Origin: DT-110 sp964342305
Lineage (GTDB): Bacteria; Bacteroidota; Bacteroidia; Chitinophagales; Saprospiraceae
Assembly (NCBI GenBank): GCA_964342305.1
Contig: CAYFGK010000001.1
Coordinates: 1 to 64,000 of the forward strand
Reading direction: 5' to 3'
Length of the DNA stretch: 64,000 nt
The notes beneath the pieces are model-generated. The model saw only the letters and a list, made by a program, of their open reading frames with translations, did not search any database and had not been told where the DNA came from. The position numbers and the translations under genes are program-made. Shown one piece after another: positions 25,953 through 34,400 of this stretch (positions within the stretch are counted from its first letter, which is position 1; each line of letters opens with the position of its first letter).

Positions 25953-27209
25953 TCATATGATCATCCCCGCGCCAACCGTCTCATTCGTTGCCTCGTCGAT
26001 CAGGATGATGGAGCCGGTGATGCGGTTTTTACGGTAAGGATCGTAGAACAGTGGCTTAGTTGTGCGCAGGGCAACCCGGCAAATGTCGTTCATTTCGATG
26101 GTTTTGTCTTCCTGATCGCGGTGGAGTGTATTGATGTCGAGTTTGTAGCGGATATCCTTGATCACGCAGCGTACTTCCTGGGTGGTGTGCATGAGGGTGT
26201 ACTTGCCGCGTTGCTGCATGGGCCGGTCATTGAACCAGCAGATCATGACTTCCAGATCCTGATCTACTTCGGGTTTGTTGTTTTCCCGCACGATCATATC
26301 GCCGCGGCTCAGGTCGAGGTCATCTTCCAGCAGCAGGGTTACCGACATGGGCGGGTAGGCCTCTTCAATCGGTCCTTCGAAGGTATCGATCTTTTTAATC
26401 TTGCTGGTGAATCCACTGGGTAACAACATCACATCGTCACCGGGCTTGAAAACACCGCCGGCAACGCGCCCGGCGTAGCCCCGATAATCGTGGTAATCGT
26501 CGGTATTGGGACGCACCACGTATTGTACCGGAAAGCGGGCGTCGATGAAGTTGTGGTCGCTGCCGATGTGGACATTTTCCAGGTAGTATAGCAACGTGGT
26601 CCCATCGTACCACGGTGTATTTTGAGAACGGTCAACGACGTTATCGCCCTTCAGGGCCGAGATCGGAATGAAGTGGACGTCTTTCACATCCAGCTTATAG
26701 CTGAATTTTTCAAATTCTTCCTTGATCTCTTCGTAGCGTTCCTGACTGTAGTCAACGAGGTCCATTTTATTGACACAGACTACGAGGTGCGGGATTTGCA
26801 GGAGAGAGGCAATGAAGGCGTGCCGACGGGTCTGCTCCAGTACGCCTTTCCGTGCGTCGATCAGGATGAGGGCCACGTTGGCGGTGGAGGCCCCCGTTAC
26901 CATATTCCGGGTATACTGAATGTGGCCCGGAGTGTCGGCAATAATGAATTTGCGCTTGGGGGTGGCGAAGTAGCGGTAAGCCACATCGATGGTAATACCT
27001 TGCTCGCGCTCCGACTTCAGACCGTCGGTAAGCAGAGCGAGGTTTACGCCTTCTTCACCACGGCGCTCGCTGGTTTCGCGTACCGCTTCGAGTTGGTCTT
27101 CAAAGATGGATTTACTATCGAACAGCAGGCGGCCGATCAGGGTACTCTTTCCGTCGTCGACACTTCCGGCAGTGGTGAATCGCAATAATTCGCTGTGTTT
27201 CGCGTCCAT
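25953..27209 (-). CDS. cysN: Sulfate adenylyltransferase subunit 1 (GTPase)
   Basis: A 418-residue GTPase subunit of ATP sulfurylase, which couples GTP hydrolysis to making adenosine-5'-phosphosulfate. G1 is GSVDDGKST, G3 is DTPGH and G4 is NKMD; the EF-Tu-like beta-barrels follow. The start at 27209 (MDAKHSELLRF) fits the family; an in-frame ATG at 27230 would add seven residues. It is downstream of cysD, separated by 180 bp that hold two strong palindromes. Confidence 0.93.
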   Translation of the reverse strand: MDAKHSELLRFTTAGSVDDGKSTLIGRLLFDSKSIFEDQLEAVRETSERRGEEGVNLALLTDGLKSEREQGITIDVAYRYFATPKRKFIIADTPGHIQYTRNMVTGASTANVALILIDARKGVLEQTRRHAFIASLLQIPHLVVCVNKMDLVDYSQERYEEIKEEFEKFSYKLDVKDVHFIPISALKGDNVVDRSQNTPWYDGTTLLYYLENVHIGSDHNFIDARFPVQYVVRPNTDDYHDYRGYAGRVAGGVFKPGDDVMLLPSGFTSKIKKIDTFEGPIEEAYPPMSVTLLLEDDLDLSRGDMIVRENNKPEVDQDLEVMICWFNDRPMQQRGKYTLMHTTQEVRCVIKDIRYKLDINTLHRDQEDKTIEMNDICRVALRTTKPLFYDPYRKNRITGSIILIDEATNETVGAGMII

Positions 27210-27264
27210 TCGTTGGTATTTAGGCACCACCTGAGTGGTGTGGTAGTCATATAAAAGTTATTCA

Positions 27265-27278
27265 GGCTTTCGCCAAAA
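27265..27278 (+). repeat. Mini-hairpin motif GGCTTTCGCCAAAA, cysD-cysN gap
   Basis: Exact copy with two extra A, about 56 bp upstream of the cysN start and beside the palindromes at 27289 and 27321. On the transcribed (minus) strand it reads T-run then GGC-GAAA-GCC. Confidence 0.8.
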
Positions 27279-27288
27279 AAATAGCTAT

Positions 27289-27306
27289 AGTGCAGGGCCC
27301 TGCACT
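27289..27306. repeat. 18-bp perfect palindrome AGTGCAGGGCCCTGCACT
   Basis: Fully self-complementary with no loop. The outer GCTA/TAGC extends the stem by four pairs after a one-base bulge (284-287 with 307-310). Lies in the cysD-cysN gap. Confidence 0.85.
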
Positions 27307-27320
27307 TAGCTGCAAGGCCT

Positions 27321-27384
27321 GCTTCAAAGTACTGTCTGGCATGGGATCGCCCCGGCGATCCCATGCCAGACAGTACTTTGAAGC
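27321..27384. repeat. 31-bp perfect inverted repeat, 2-nt loop
   Basis: The left arm (27321-27351) begins GCTTCAAAGTACTGTCTGGC; the right arm (27354-27384) is its exact reverse complement, with CC between. It starts 6 bp beyond the cysD stop codon. There is no T-run after it in the cysD-to-cysN direction, so it is not a standard terminator. It could stabilise the cysCD transcript against 3' decay or be a palindromic mobile element. Confidence 0.9.
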
Positions 27385-27390
27385 GATCTA

Positions 27391-28302
27391 CTAGAAGTAA
27401 CCGTGTTTTTTTCGGTCTTCCATAGCCGTTTCTGATCGCTTGTCATCGGTACGACCGCCGCGTTCCGTCATGCGGGTCGTGGCGACCTCTTCAATGATCT
27501 CTTCGATACTGGTGGCACTGGATTCCCAGACGCCCGTACAGGTCATGTCGCCGATGGTGCGGCAACGTACCTGCATCATCTTGGGTACTTCCGTATCGCG
27601 TTTATTCATAAAATCACTGTCGGCCAGCAACGTACCGTGGCGTTCGAAGACGGGGCGTTCGTGAGCGAAGTACAGGCTGGGTAGCTCCACTTCTTCCATG
27701 GCGAGGTACTGCCATACGTCGAGCTCGGTCCAGTTACTGATGGGGAAAACCCGGAAGTGCTCACCCATGTTCTTTTTGCCGTTGAAGAGGTTCCACAGCT
27801 CCGGACGCTGGTTCTTGGGGTCCCATTGTCCAAAATCGTCGCGGTGGCTGAAGAAGCGCTCTTTGGCCCGGGCTTTTTCTTCATCCCGGCGCGCGCCACC
27901 CAGGGCCGCGTCGAACTGGCCTTTCTCCAGCTCGTCGAGTAGTACGGCGGTTTGCAGACCATTCCGGCTGGCGTCGAAGCCTTTTTCCTCGACGACGAGG
28001 CCCGATTTGATGGCTTCATCTACGGAGCCAACGATCAGGCGGACGCCCAGTTTATCGACCAGGTTGTCACGAAATTCAATAGTTTCCGGAAAGTTGTGTC
28101 CGGTATCGATGTGGAGCAGGGGGAACGGTATACGTGCGGGGTGGAACGCTTTTACCGCAAGGTGCACCATTAAGATGGAATCCTTGCCACCGGAAAACAT
28201 GAGTACCGGCTTTTCGAATTGTGCGGCGACTTCGCGCATCACAAAGATAGACTCGGCTTCCAGTTCTTTCAGGTGATTAAGATTGTAGTTAAATCCTTCC
28301 AT
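27391..28302 (-). CDS. cysD: Sulfate adenylyltransferase subunit 2
   Basis: A 303-residue catalytic subunit of ATP sulfurylase. The PP-loop is SGGKDSILMVHL, followed by DTGHNFPET and the C-terminal GDMTCTGVWES region, all typical; the usual length is about 300. It acts in the cytosol with CysN. It is 15 bp downstream of cysC and in the same transcription unit. Confidence 0.95.
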   Translation of the reverse strand: MEGFNYNLNHLKELEAESIFVMREVAAQFEKPVLMFSGGKDSILMVHLAVKAFHPARIPFPLLHIDTGHNFPETIEFRDNLVDKLGVRLIVGSVDEAIKSGLVVEEKGFDASRNGLQTAVLLDELEKGQFDAALGGARRDEEKARAKERFFSHRDDFGQWDPKNQRPELWNLFNGKKNMGEHFRVFPISNWTELDVWQYLAMEEVELPSLYFAHERPVFERHGTLLADSDFMNKRDTEVPKMMQVRCRTIGDMTCTGVWESSATSIEEIIEEVATTRMTERGGRTDDKRSETAMEDRKKHGYF

Positions 28303-28317
28303 GTGCTATGTTTGGTA

Positions 28318-28917
28318 TCAGTTGTGTGCAATAATTGGGTTGAGGTAATCGAGGATGCGACCCACCGATTCCATCAGTGAGAGTTCGTCGGTACGGATCT
28401 CCAGCGCAGGTTTCTCGGGTGCTTCGTAGGGGGCATCAATACCGGTGAAGCCTTTGATCTCCCCCCGGCGTGCTTTGGCGTACAGCCCTTTTACGTCACG
28501 CGATTCACATACTTCCAGCGGTGCATTGACGTATATTTCCAGGAAATCATCGGGGCCGATGATCTGACGGGCCTGATCGCGCATTTCGCGGGTCGGACTG
28601 ATAAAGGAGTTGATACAGATGATTCCGCTTTCGAGGTACAATTTCGCTACCTCAGCAATCCGCCGGATATTTTCCGAGCGATCTTCGGCGCTAAAGCCAA
28701 GATTGTTGTTAATGCCGGAGCGGATATTATCGCCGTCCAATACCTGCGGGAAAAAGCCCTCCTGAAACAACCGGCGCTCCAGCGTCTTGGCAATCGTGCT
28801 TTTACCACTACCCGACAAGCCCGTGAGCCAGAGTACTTTACTCCGCTGCTTCAGCCGGGATTCACGCTCTTCACGTTGCACTAATTGCTCAAAAATGGGG
28901 TGAATATTGTCCGCCAC
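28318..28917 (-). CDS. cysC: Adenylylsulfate kinase
   Basis: A 199-residue APS kinase that makes PAPS. The P-loop is GLSGSGKST (33-41), the FISPTREMRDQAR segment holds the family's active-site Ser, and VKGLYAKARRGEIKGFTGIDAPYE closes the substrate lid. First gene of cysC-cysD-cysN; a promoter is visible 50 bp upstream. No PAPS reductase or sulfotransferase is in the window, so the PAPS could serve assimilation or sulfation of glycans. Confidence 0.95.
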   Translation of the reverse strand: MADNIHPIFEQLVQREERESRLKQRSKVLWLTGLSGSGKSTIAKTLERRLFQEGFFPQVLDGDNIRSGINNNLGFSAEDRSENIRRIAEVAKLYLESGIICINSFISPTREMRDQARQIIGPDDFLEIYVNAPLEVCESRDVKGLYAKARRGEIKGFTGIDAPYEAPEKPALEIRTDELSLMESVGRILDYLNPIIAHN

Positions 28918-28966
28918 AATGCCTGTTTTTGGGACCCGTTTTCGGGGGGTCTCGCTAATAATGCAG

Positions 28967-28999
28967 CAAATATAGAGGTTTTACGGCGAAAAAAACAAA
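28967..28999 (-). promoter_or_regulatory. Bacteroidota-type promoter of the cysCDN operon
   Basis: On the minus strand, TTTG (28999-28996) is followed after 21 nt by TATATTTG (28974-28967), matching the Bacteroidota -33/-7 pattern. The start of transcription would be near 28960, giving a leader of about 43 nt. The leader can fold a hairpin (GACCC paired with GGGTC, around 28930-28950) just before the cysC start. Confidence 0.6.
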
Positions 29000-29172
29000 G
29001 GGGTTCCATGTGCCAACGCATTGACATACATTCATTTATTCAGGTTTGAGGTTTGAGGTCTGAGGTGGTGCGTGATCCTCCGGATCGCGCCTTATGTTTT
29101 GGTTTCGGTACATTTGACCTGTAATTCAGGTTTGAGGTTTGAGGTAGGTGAGAGGCCAGGTTACAGAGTACT

Positions 29173-29227
29173 AGCCTTTAGGCATACCTCAAAACTACAG
29201 CCTATCCTACAACCTGGCCTCACACCT
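29173..29227. repeat. 55-bp direct repeat, copy A
   Basis: Starts AGCCTTTAGGCATACCTC and ends GGCCTCACACCT. It matches copy B at 29441-29495 with two differences seen by eye. The end can pair with AGGTGAGAGGCCAGGTT at about 29146-29162, giving a long hairpin. Confidence 0.8.
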
Positions 29228-29232
29228 TCACC

Positions 29233-29262
29233 GCCCGCCGAAGTCCGTACGGACGAAGGAGA
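29233..29262. repeat. 30-bp repeat with GTCCGTACGGAC, copy 3
   Basis: Third copy of the unit at 7581 and 11711, again followed by ACCTCAC-type heptamers. Confidence 0.8.
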
Positions 29263-29280
29263 GACACCTCACACTTGATT

Positions 29281-29310
29281 AAAAAAACCCTCCGCACAAA
29301 GCGGGAGGGT
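29281..29310 (-). terminator. Rho-independent terminator, minus strand
   Basis: On the minus strand ACCCTCCCGC and GCGGAGGGT form the stem, followed by seven T. It is about 380 bp beyond the peroxidase stop codon, so it may end a long 3' untranslated region or a separate small RNA. Confidence 0.7.
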
Positions 29311-29360
29311 CCTTCAATGTTTCATAGCGTGATTATACCAGGTTTTAGGTTTTAGGTCTT

Positions 29361-29407
29361 GCCCCGTGAAACCTTGCGAAGCAAGAGCTAAAGCTGTTTC
29401 ACAGGGC
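29361..29407. repeat. Compact three-way-junction sequence
   Basis: An outer stem GTGAAAC (29366-29372) pairs with GTTTCAC (29396-29402) and is extended by GCCC/GGGC after one mismatch. Inside are two abutting hairpins: CTTGC-GAA-GCAAG (29373-29385) and AGC-TAAA-GCT (29386-29395). All bases between the outer arms are used, leaving no unpaired junction nucleotide. Confidence 0.7.
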
Positions 29408-29440
29408 GTTGGGGTATGAGGTAAGGTTACGGGTGGCCCC

Positions 29441-29495
29441 AGCCTTTGGGCATACCTCAAAACTACAGCCTAACCTACAACCTGGCCTCACACCT
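29441..29495. repeat. 55-bp direct repeat, copy B
   Basis: Second copy of the unit at 29173, in the same orientation 268 bp downstream, followed by CACACCTCAAACC heptamers. Confidence 0.8.
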
Positions 29496-29691
29496 CACAC
29501 CTCAAACCTGATTTGTCAAAGCTCTTTCAATAACCGGTATAAAAACGAGTATGTAATGTTAGGTAGCTGTCCGGTTGCACGTTCGGTGTCCCAGCCCGCC
29601 GAAGGCAGGCCGACTTCTGATTTCCGATTTATTCCCATCAGTCGCTATCGCTCGTGTCCGATCTCCAAATACCTATGTGTTAGATAGCTGC

Positions 29692-31038
29692 TTAGTTACA
29701 TCCCAGTTCGATCCTGGATTGAGAATCGTTGTTCGGGAAACAGTTGCCGGATCGGGTTTGGGAGGGCACATAACGCTCCAGATTCGGATCGCGCAGGCTG
29801 TGCTCTAAAAAATATGTTAATGCATCCACTTCTGCCTCGGTTAAGTGTAGGGGGTGGAATTGGGGGGCGAGTTGTTCTTGGGGAACCCGGTCGTTCTCGG
29901 GCTCAGCGGCGTTGAAATATTCTACCACTTCGCGCAGGGTCTCCTTGCTGCTGCCGTGGAAGTAGAAACCGGCATCTGCCATATTGTATATGCCGGGTAC
30001 TTTGAATTTGTACAGGTCTTCGTTAAGGCCCGTAAAGCCACCGCGGCCTTTATTGCGGATATCGTCCGGACCAGTTGCCAGTGACGCCGGGTGTTGATCG
30101 AGGTCATTCACGCCCAGAGCGTAGAAAGAAACCGAACTCATGGCCGGACCCTGATGACAGCGGTAACATCCGGCCTTTCCGTAAAAGAGCAGGGCACCTT
30201 GTTTCTCTATGTCGTCCAGTGCTGCCTGATTGCCTTTGAGGTATTCCTGCCAGGGTGCTTCAGTGGTCAGTAACGTCCGCAGGTAGGCGGAAATCGCAAA
30301 ACTGGTGGCTTTTCTGGTGTAGCGCTCATCCACTTCCCAGTCGGCGAAAGCTGCATCGAACATGCTGCGGTAGCCCAGGGTGTCGAGGACGTACTCATCG
30401 ACCGACATGCGGTGAATGATCAGTCCTTCAATATTCTGACTTTCCAGGCCATCGAGGCCCAGGTGGTTAATTTCGGTGTCTTTATCGGGGTGCCCCCAAA
30501 CTTCTTCCGTGCCCTCATTGGCGTGGTAAGCGCCAAACTTACCGCTCCAGGTGGTGTTAGTTACGTAGGCTACGTTGAGCAAACTCAGGGGGCGTGCACC
30601 TTGAACGTCAATTTCATTTTCTGCGTAAGCATAGTGTTGGGTGCGGGCTTCTCCGGTATACCCAAATCCGCGACCGCCATCGGCAATACCCTGGGCACGC
30701 CCCGGCGTAAATCCGGCGGCAGGCACGTGGCAGCTGGAACAGGAATAAGAACCAATACCCTCGGCATAACGTGCATCACGGGCAAGCCCGGTCTCGTAAA
30801 ACAATTGTTGGCCAAGGGCCACTTTATCGGAGGTAATGGGATTCTGTCGTCCGGCCGGAATGGCCGCGTAGTCATCGGCTGCGGGTAACACAAAGTCTTC
30901 GATCGTGCCGTTAGGAGCCAGGCTGCGAAGTTGTTGGTTCAAACGGGCATCGAGTGGGTTGATCAGCTCATCCTGGGTACAGCTGTACACCAGTGCGATC
31001 AGAAATAAGGCGAAAAGCGCGCGGGTCGTGGTCGTCAT
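29692..31038 (-). CDS. Di-haem cytochrome c peroxidase (MauG/CCP family) lipoprotein
   Basis: A 448-residue protein with a lipobox (LVYSC, lipidated Cys20). Two haem c sites are visible: C100-SS-C103-H104 and C291-YR-C294-H295, as in bacterial di-haem peroxidases and MauG. It would sit in the periplasm or on the outer membrane and reduce peroxide or oxidise a protein or other substrate. No cytochrome maturation or methylamine genes are nearby. The gene stands alone. Confidence 0.92.
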   Translation of the reverse strand: MTTTTRALFALFLIALVYSCTQDELINPLDARLNQQLRSLAPNGTIEDFVLPAADDYAAIPAGRQNPITSDKVALGQQLFYETGLARDARYAEGIGSYSCSSCHVPAAGFTPGRAQGIADGGRGFGYTGEARTQHYAYAENEIDVQGARPLSLLNVAYVTNTTWSGKFGAYHANEGTEEVWGHPDKDTEINHLGLDGLESQNIEGLIIHRMSVDEYVLDTLGYRSMFDAAFADWEVDERYTRKATSFAISAYLRTLLTTEAPWQEYLKGNQAALDDIEKQGALLFYGKAGCYRCHQGPAMSSVSFYALGVNDLDQHPASLATGPDDIRNKGRGGFTGLNEDLYKFKVPGIYNMADAGFYFHGSSKETLREVVEYFNAAEPENDRVPQEQLAPQFHPLHLTEAEVDALTYFLEHSLRDPNLERYVPSQTRSGNCFPNNDSQSRIELGCN

Positions 31039-31226
31039 TTGTTTGGAGCACTAAGTAGTTTACGGTCAAAATCAGTTAAAGGGACGCTGTGGCTAGGTCC
31101 TACGCTGATCCCGTTTAATGGGATAATTTGCTGTACTGTAGTGAAGGTGGGTTGACTGACGATGTGGGGAACTATATGCAATGATACGGTGCTTTGGAAA
31201 TGGGGTTACAGTTCTTATTTCATTTT

Positions 31227-31240
31227 TTTTGGCGAAAGCC
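31227..31240 (-). repeat. Mini-hairpin motif TTTTGGCGAAAGCC, upstream of metH
   Basis: Exact copy with the T-run extended to eight. Confidence 0.8.
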
Positions 31241-31352
31241 TGAATGGGGAATATGCGAGAACCCGCCTTACGGCAAAAAACTACCCCTGGTCGGGTTATA
31301 CATCTCTATGTCACAACCTAAAGGGTATTACATACGTAATGTGTTATTTATC

Positions 31353-31360
31353 TACATTTG
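31353..31360 (+). promoter_or_regulatory. Possible -7 element of metH
   Basis: TACATTTG matches TAnnTTTG about 57 bp before the metH start. No good TTG is seen at the expected -33 distance, so it is weak. Confidence 0.3.
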
Positions 31361-31416
31361 TCGAACGACAGAGACAGTAATACCTGTTGACCGAATTCCA
31401 TAAACCCAAGGTAAAC

Positions 31417-34400
31417 ATGAAACCATCCATCCAAGAACAGCTGGAAAAACGTATCCTCGTCATCGACGGGGCCATGGGTACCATGATCCAGCAATACCAA
31501 TTGCAGGAGGAAGATTATCGAGGTGATCGATTTACGAATTCTACGAAAGACCTCAAAGGGAATAATGAACTCTTGTCATTGACCCGACCAAAGATTATCC
31601 GTGCGATCCACGATGCGTATCTGGAGGCAGGAGCCGATATCATCGAGACGAATACCTTCTCTGCTACCTCCATTGCCCAGGCCGATTACGATACTTCCGA
31701 ACTGGCCTACGAGTTGAATGTAGCCTCGGCCCGTATTGCTGCCGAAGCAGCCAAAGCTGCTACCGTAGCTGATCCGACCCGACCCCGCTACGTGGCCGGG
31801 GCTATGGGCCCCACGAACCGGGTGGCGTCCCTCTCGCCCGATGTGAATAACCCCGGTTACCGGAATGTCACCTTCGATCAGCTTCGGGAAGCGTATTACG
31901 ATCAGGCCCGGGGGTTAATGGATGGTGGGGCCGATCTACTCCTTATCGAAACGATTACCGATACCCTGAACGCCAAGGCCGCCCTTTTCGCGATCGATGT
32001 GCTGTTCGAAGAGACGGGGCGCACCCTGCCGGTAATGATCTCGGGAACGATTACCGATGCTTCCGGCCGCACCTTGTCGGGACAAACGGTGGAGGCCTTT
32101 TACATAAGTGTAAGTCATATGCCTATTCTGAGTATAGGCCTTAACTGTGCTCTGGGAGCCGAAGAGATGAGGCCTCACCTGGAAGACCTGTCCGGGATAT
32201 CCGATTGCTTCGTAAGTGCGTACCCCAATGCGGGCTTGCCCAACGAATTCGGGGAGTACGATCAGGAACCGGAGGAAATGCGCAACTACATCCGGGAGTT
32301 TGCCAGCAGCGGACTGGTGAACATGATCGGTGGATGTTGCGGTACTACCCCGGACCATATCAAATTAATGGCCGAAGCGGTAGAAGGGCTGCCACCCCGC
32401 AAGCGCAACCAACGACCCGGGTACGCCATGTTGAGCGGACTGGAACCACTGGTGATCCGTCCCGAAACGAACTTTGTCAACGTAGGCGAGCGCACTAATG
32501 TAACCGGATCCCGCAAGTTTGCCCGGCTCATTAAGTCGGGGGCTTACGACGAAGCTCTTTCCGTAGCTCAGCACCAAGTGGAGGGCGGTGCCCAGATCAT
32601 CGACGTGAATATGGATGAAGGTCTCCTCGATTCCGAGGAAGCTATGCAGACGTTCCTGAACCTGGTCATGGCCGAACCGGATATTGCCAAGCTGCCGATA
32701 ATGATCGATTCCTCCAAGTTTCACGTGATCGAAGCCGGCCTGAAATGCGTGCAGGGCAAATGTGTCGTCAATTCCATTTCTCTCAAGGAGGGGGAAGAGG
32801 AGTTTCTGCGACAAGCTCAGGTCTGTCGCCGGTACGGTGCGGCCGTGGTAGTGATGGCTTTCGACGAGGAAGGACAGGCCGACACGGCCGACCGCAAGGT
32901 GGAGATATGCCAGCGGGCTTATAAGATCCTGACCGAGCGGGTCGGATTCCGTCCTCAGGATATCATTTTCGATCCCAATATTTTTGCAGTAGCAACGGGT
33001 ATTGAGGAGCACAATGGCTATGCGGTGGCGTATATCGATGCTACCCGCCGGATCAAAGAAGCCTGCCCCGGCGCCATGGTGAGCGGCGGGGTGAGTAATA
33101 TTTCCTTCTCCTTCCGCGGTAATAATGTGGTGCGGGAGGCCATGCACTCCGCTTTCCTGTACCACGCTATCCGGGCCGGTATGGACATGGGCATTGTGAA
33201 CGCAGGGATGATCGAGGTCTATGAGGACATTCCCAAGGATCTGCTGGAACGCGTGGAGGATGTATTGTTCAATCGCCGGGAGGATGCTACCGAGCGCCTC
33301 ACCGAGTTTGCGGAAAGTGTCAAGGGTGAGGGCGGACGATCCATTAAAAAGGATCTGAGCTGGCGGGAAGAGCCGCTGAATAAACGACTGGAGCACGCAC
33401 TGGTGCGGGGTATCACCGAATTCATTATTGAAGATACGGAGGAAGCCCGCCGGGCCGCGGACCGTCCGCTGGAAGTGATCGAAGGTCCGTTGATGGATGG
33501 TATGAATGTAGTCGGGGATTTGTTTGGCTCCGGAAAGATGTTCTTACCGCAAGTGGTCAAAAGTGCACGGGTAATGAAAAAGGCGGTGGCTTACCTCACG
33601 CCTTATATTGAAGAAGAGAAAGCTGAATCGGGAGGCCAGGAAAAAGGAAAGATCCTGCTGGCTACCGTTAAAGGGGATGTGCATGATATCGGCAAAAATA
33701 TTGTTGGGGTCGTATTGGCTTGTAATAATTTCGAGATCGAAGATATGGGCGTGATGGTACCGGCCGATAAGATCCTGAAAAAAGCTAAAGAGATTGACGC
33801 GGACATTATCGGGTTGAGCGGGTTGATCACACCTTCATTGGACGAGATGGTCCACGTGGCAAAAGAGATGGAGCGATTAGGTTTTGAAGTACCTCTGTTG
33901 ATCGGGGGAGCAACCACCTCAAAAACCCATACGGCGGTAAAGATCGAGCCGGCCTACTCCGGTCCGGTCGTGCACGTACTGGATGCATCCAGGGCCGTAG
34001 GCGTGGCGAGCAGCTTGCTGCACGAAGATGAAAGCACCCGGTCCAATTTCATTCTGGATGTCCGTTCGAATTACGAAAAGGTCCGCGAGCACCGTGGCAA
34101 TCGCAAGTCGAATAAAAAATACCTTACGCTGAGTAAAGCCAGGGAAAACGCCTTCCGGATCGACTGGTCGGAGTACGAGCCGCCAGTACCCAAAAAACCG
34201 GGCGTCCATCTGATCGATGATTATTCCCTGGAAGAGTTGACTGAGTATATTGACTGGACGCCCTTCTTTACCAGTTGGCAGCTCAAAGGAAAATTCCCAG
34301 CTATTCTGGAAGACGAGATCGTAGGACAAGAAGCACAAAAGCTCTACAATGACGCTCGCTCCATGCTACGTCAGATCATTGATGAAGGCTGGTTACAAGC

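Larger units (their letters stand above)
29041..29691. other. Repeat-filled spacer between cysC promoter and peroxidase gene
   Basis: No protein gene is credible here. It holds GGTTTGA arrays (29041-29066, 29127-29145), two copies of a 55-bp repeat, copy 3 of the 30-bp GTCCGTACGGAC repeat, a rho-independent hairpin and a three-way-junction structure, each listed separately. The part from 29520 to 29691 shows nothing clear apart from one GCCCGCCGAAGG fragment at about 29587. Confidence 0.7.
31039..31416. other. Spacer upstream of metH
   Basis: No gene is seen. It carries one exact mini-hairpin motif (31227-31240) preceded by an eight-base T-run, and a possible promoter element at 31353. I looked for SAM and cobalamin riboswitch landmarks and found none. 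Confidence 0.55.

Noticed and set aside
31039..31416. SAM or cobalamin riboswitch upstream of metH
   Set aside because: The conserved landmarks of these riboswitches were not found; only a mini-hairpin motif and a weak promoter element are present.
32365..33396. A 343-codon open frame antisense to metH
   Set aside because: The metH domains and zinc and cobalt ligands are intact in the opposite frame; the antisense product has no recognisable features.
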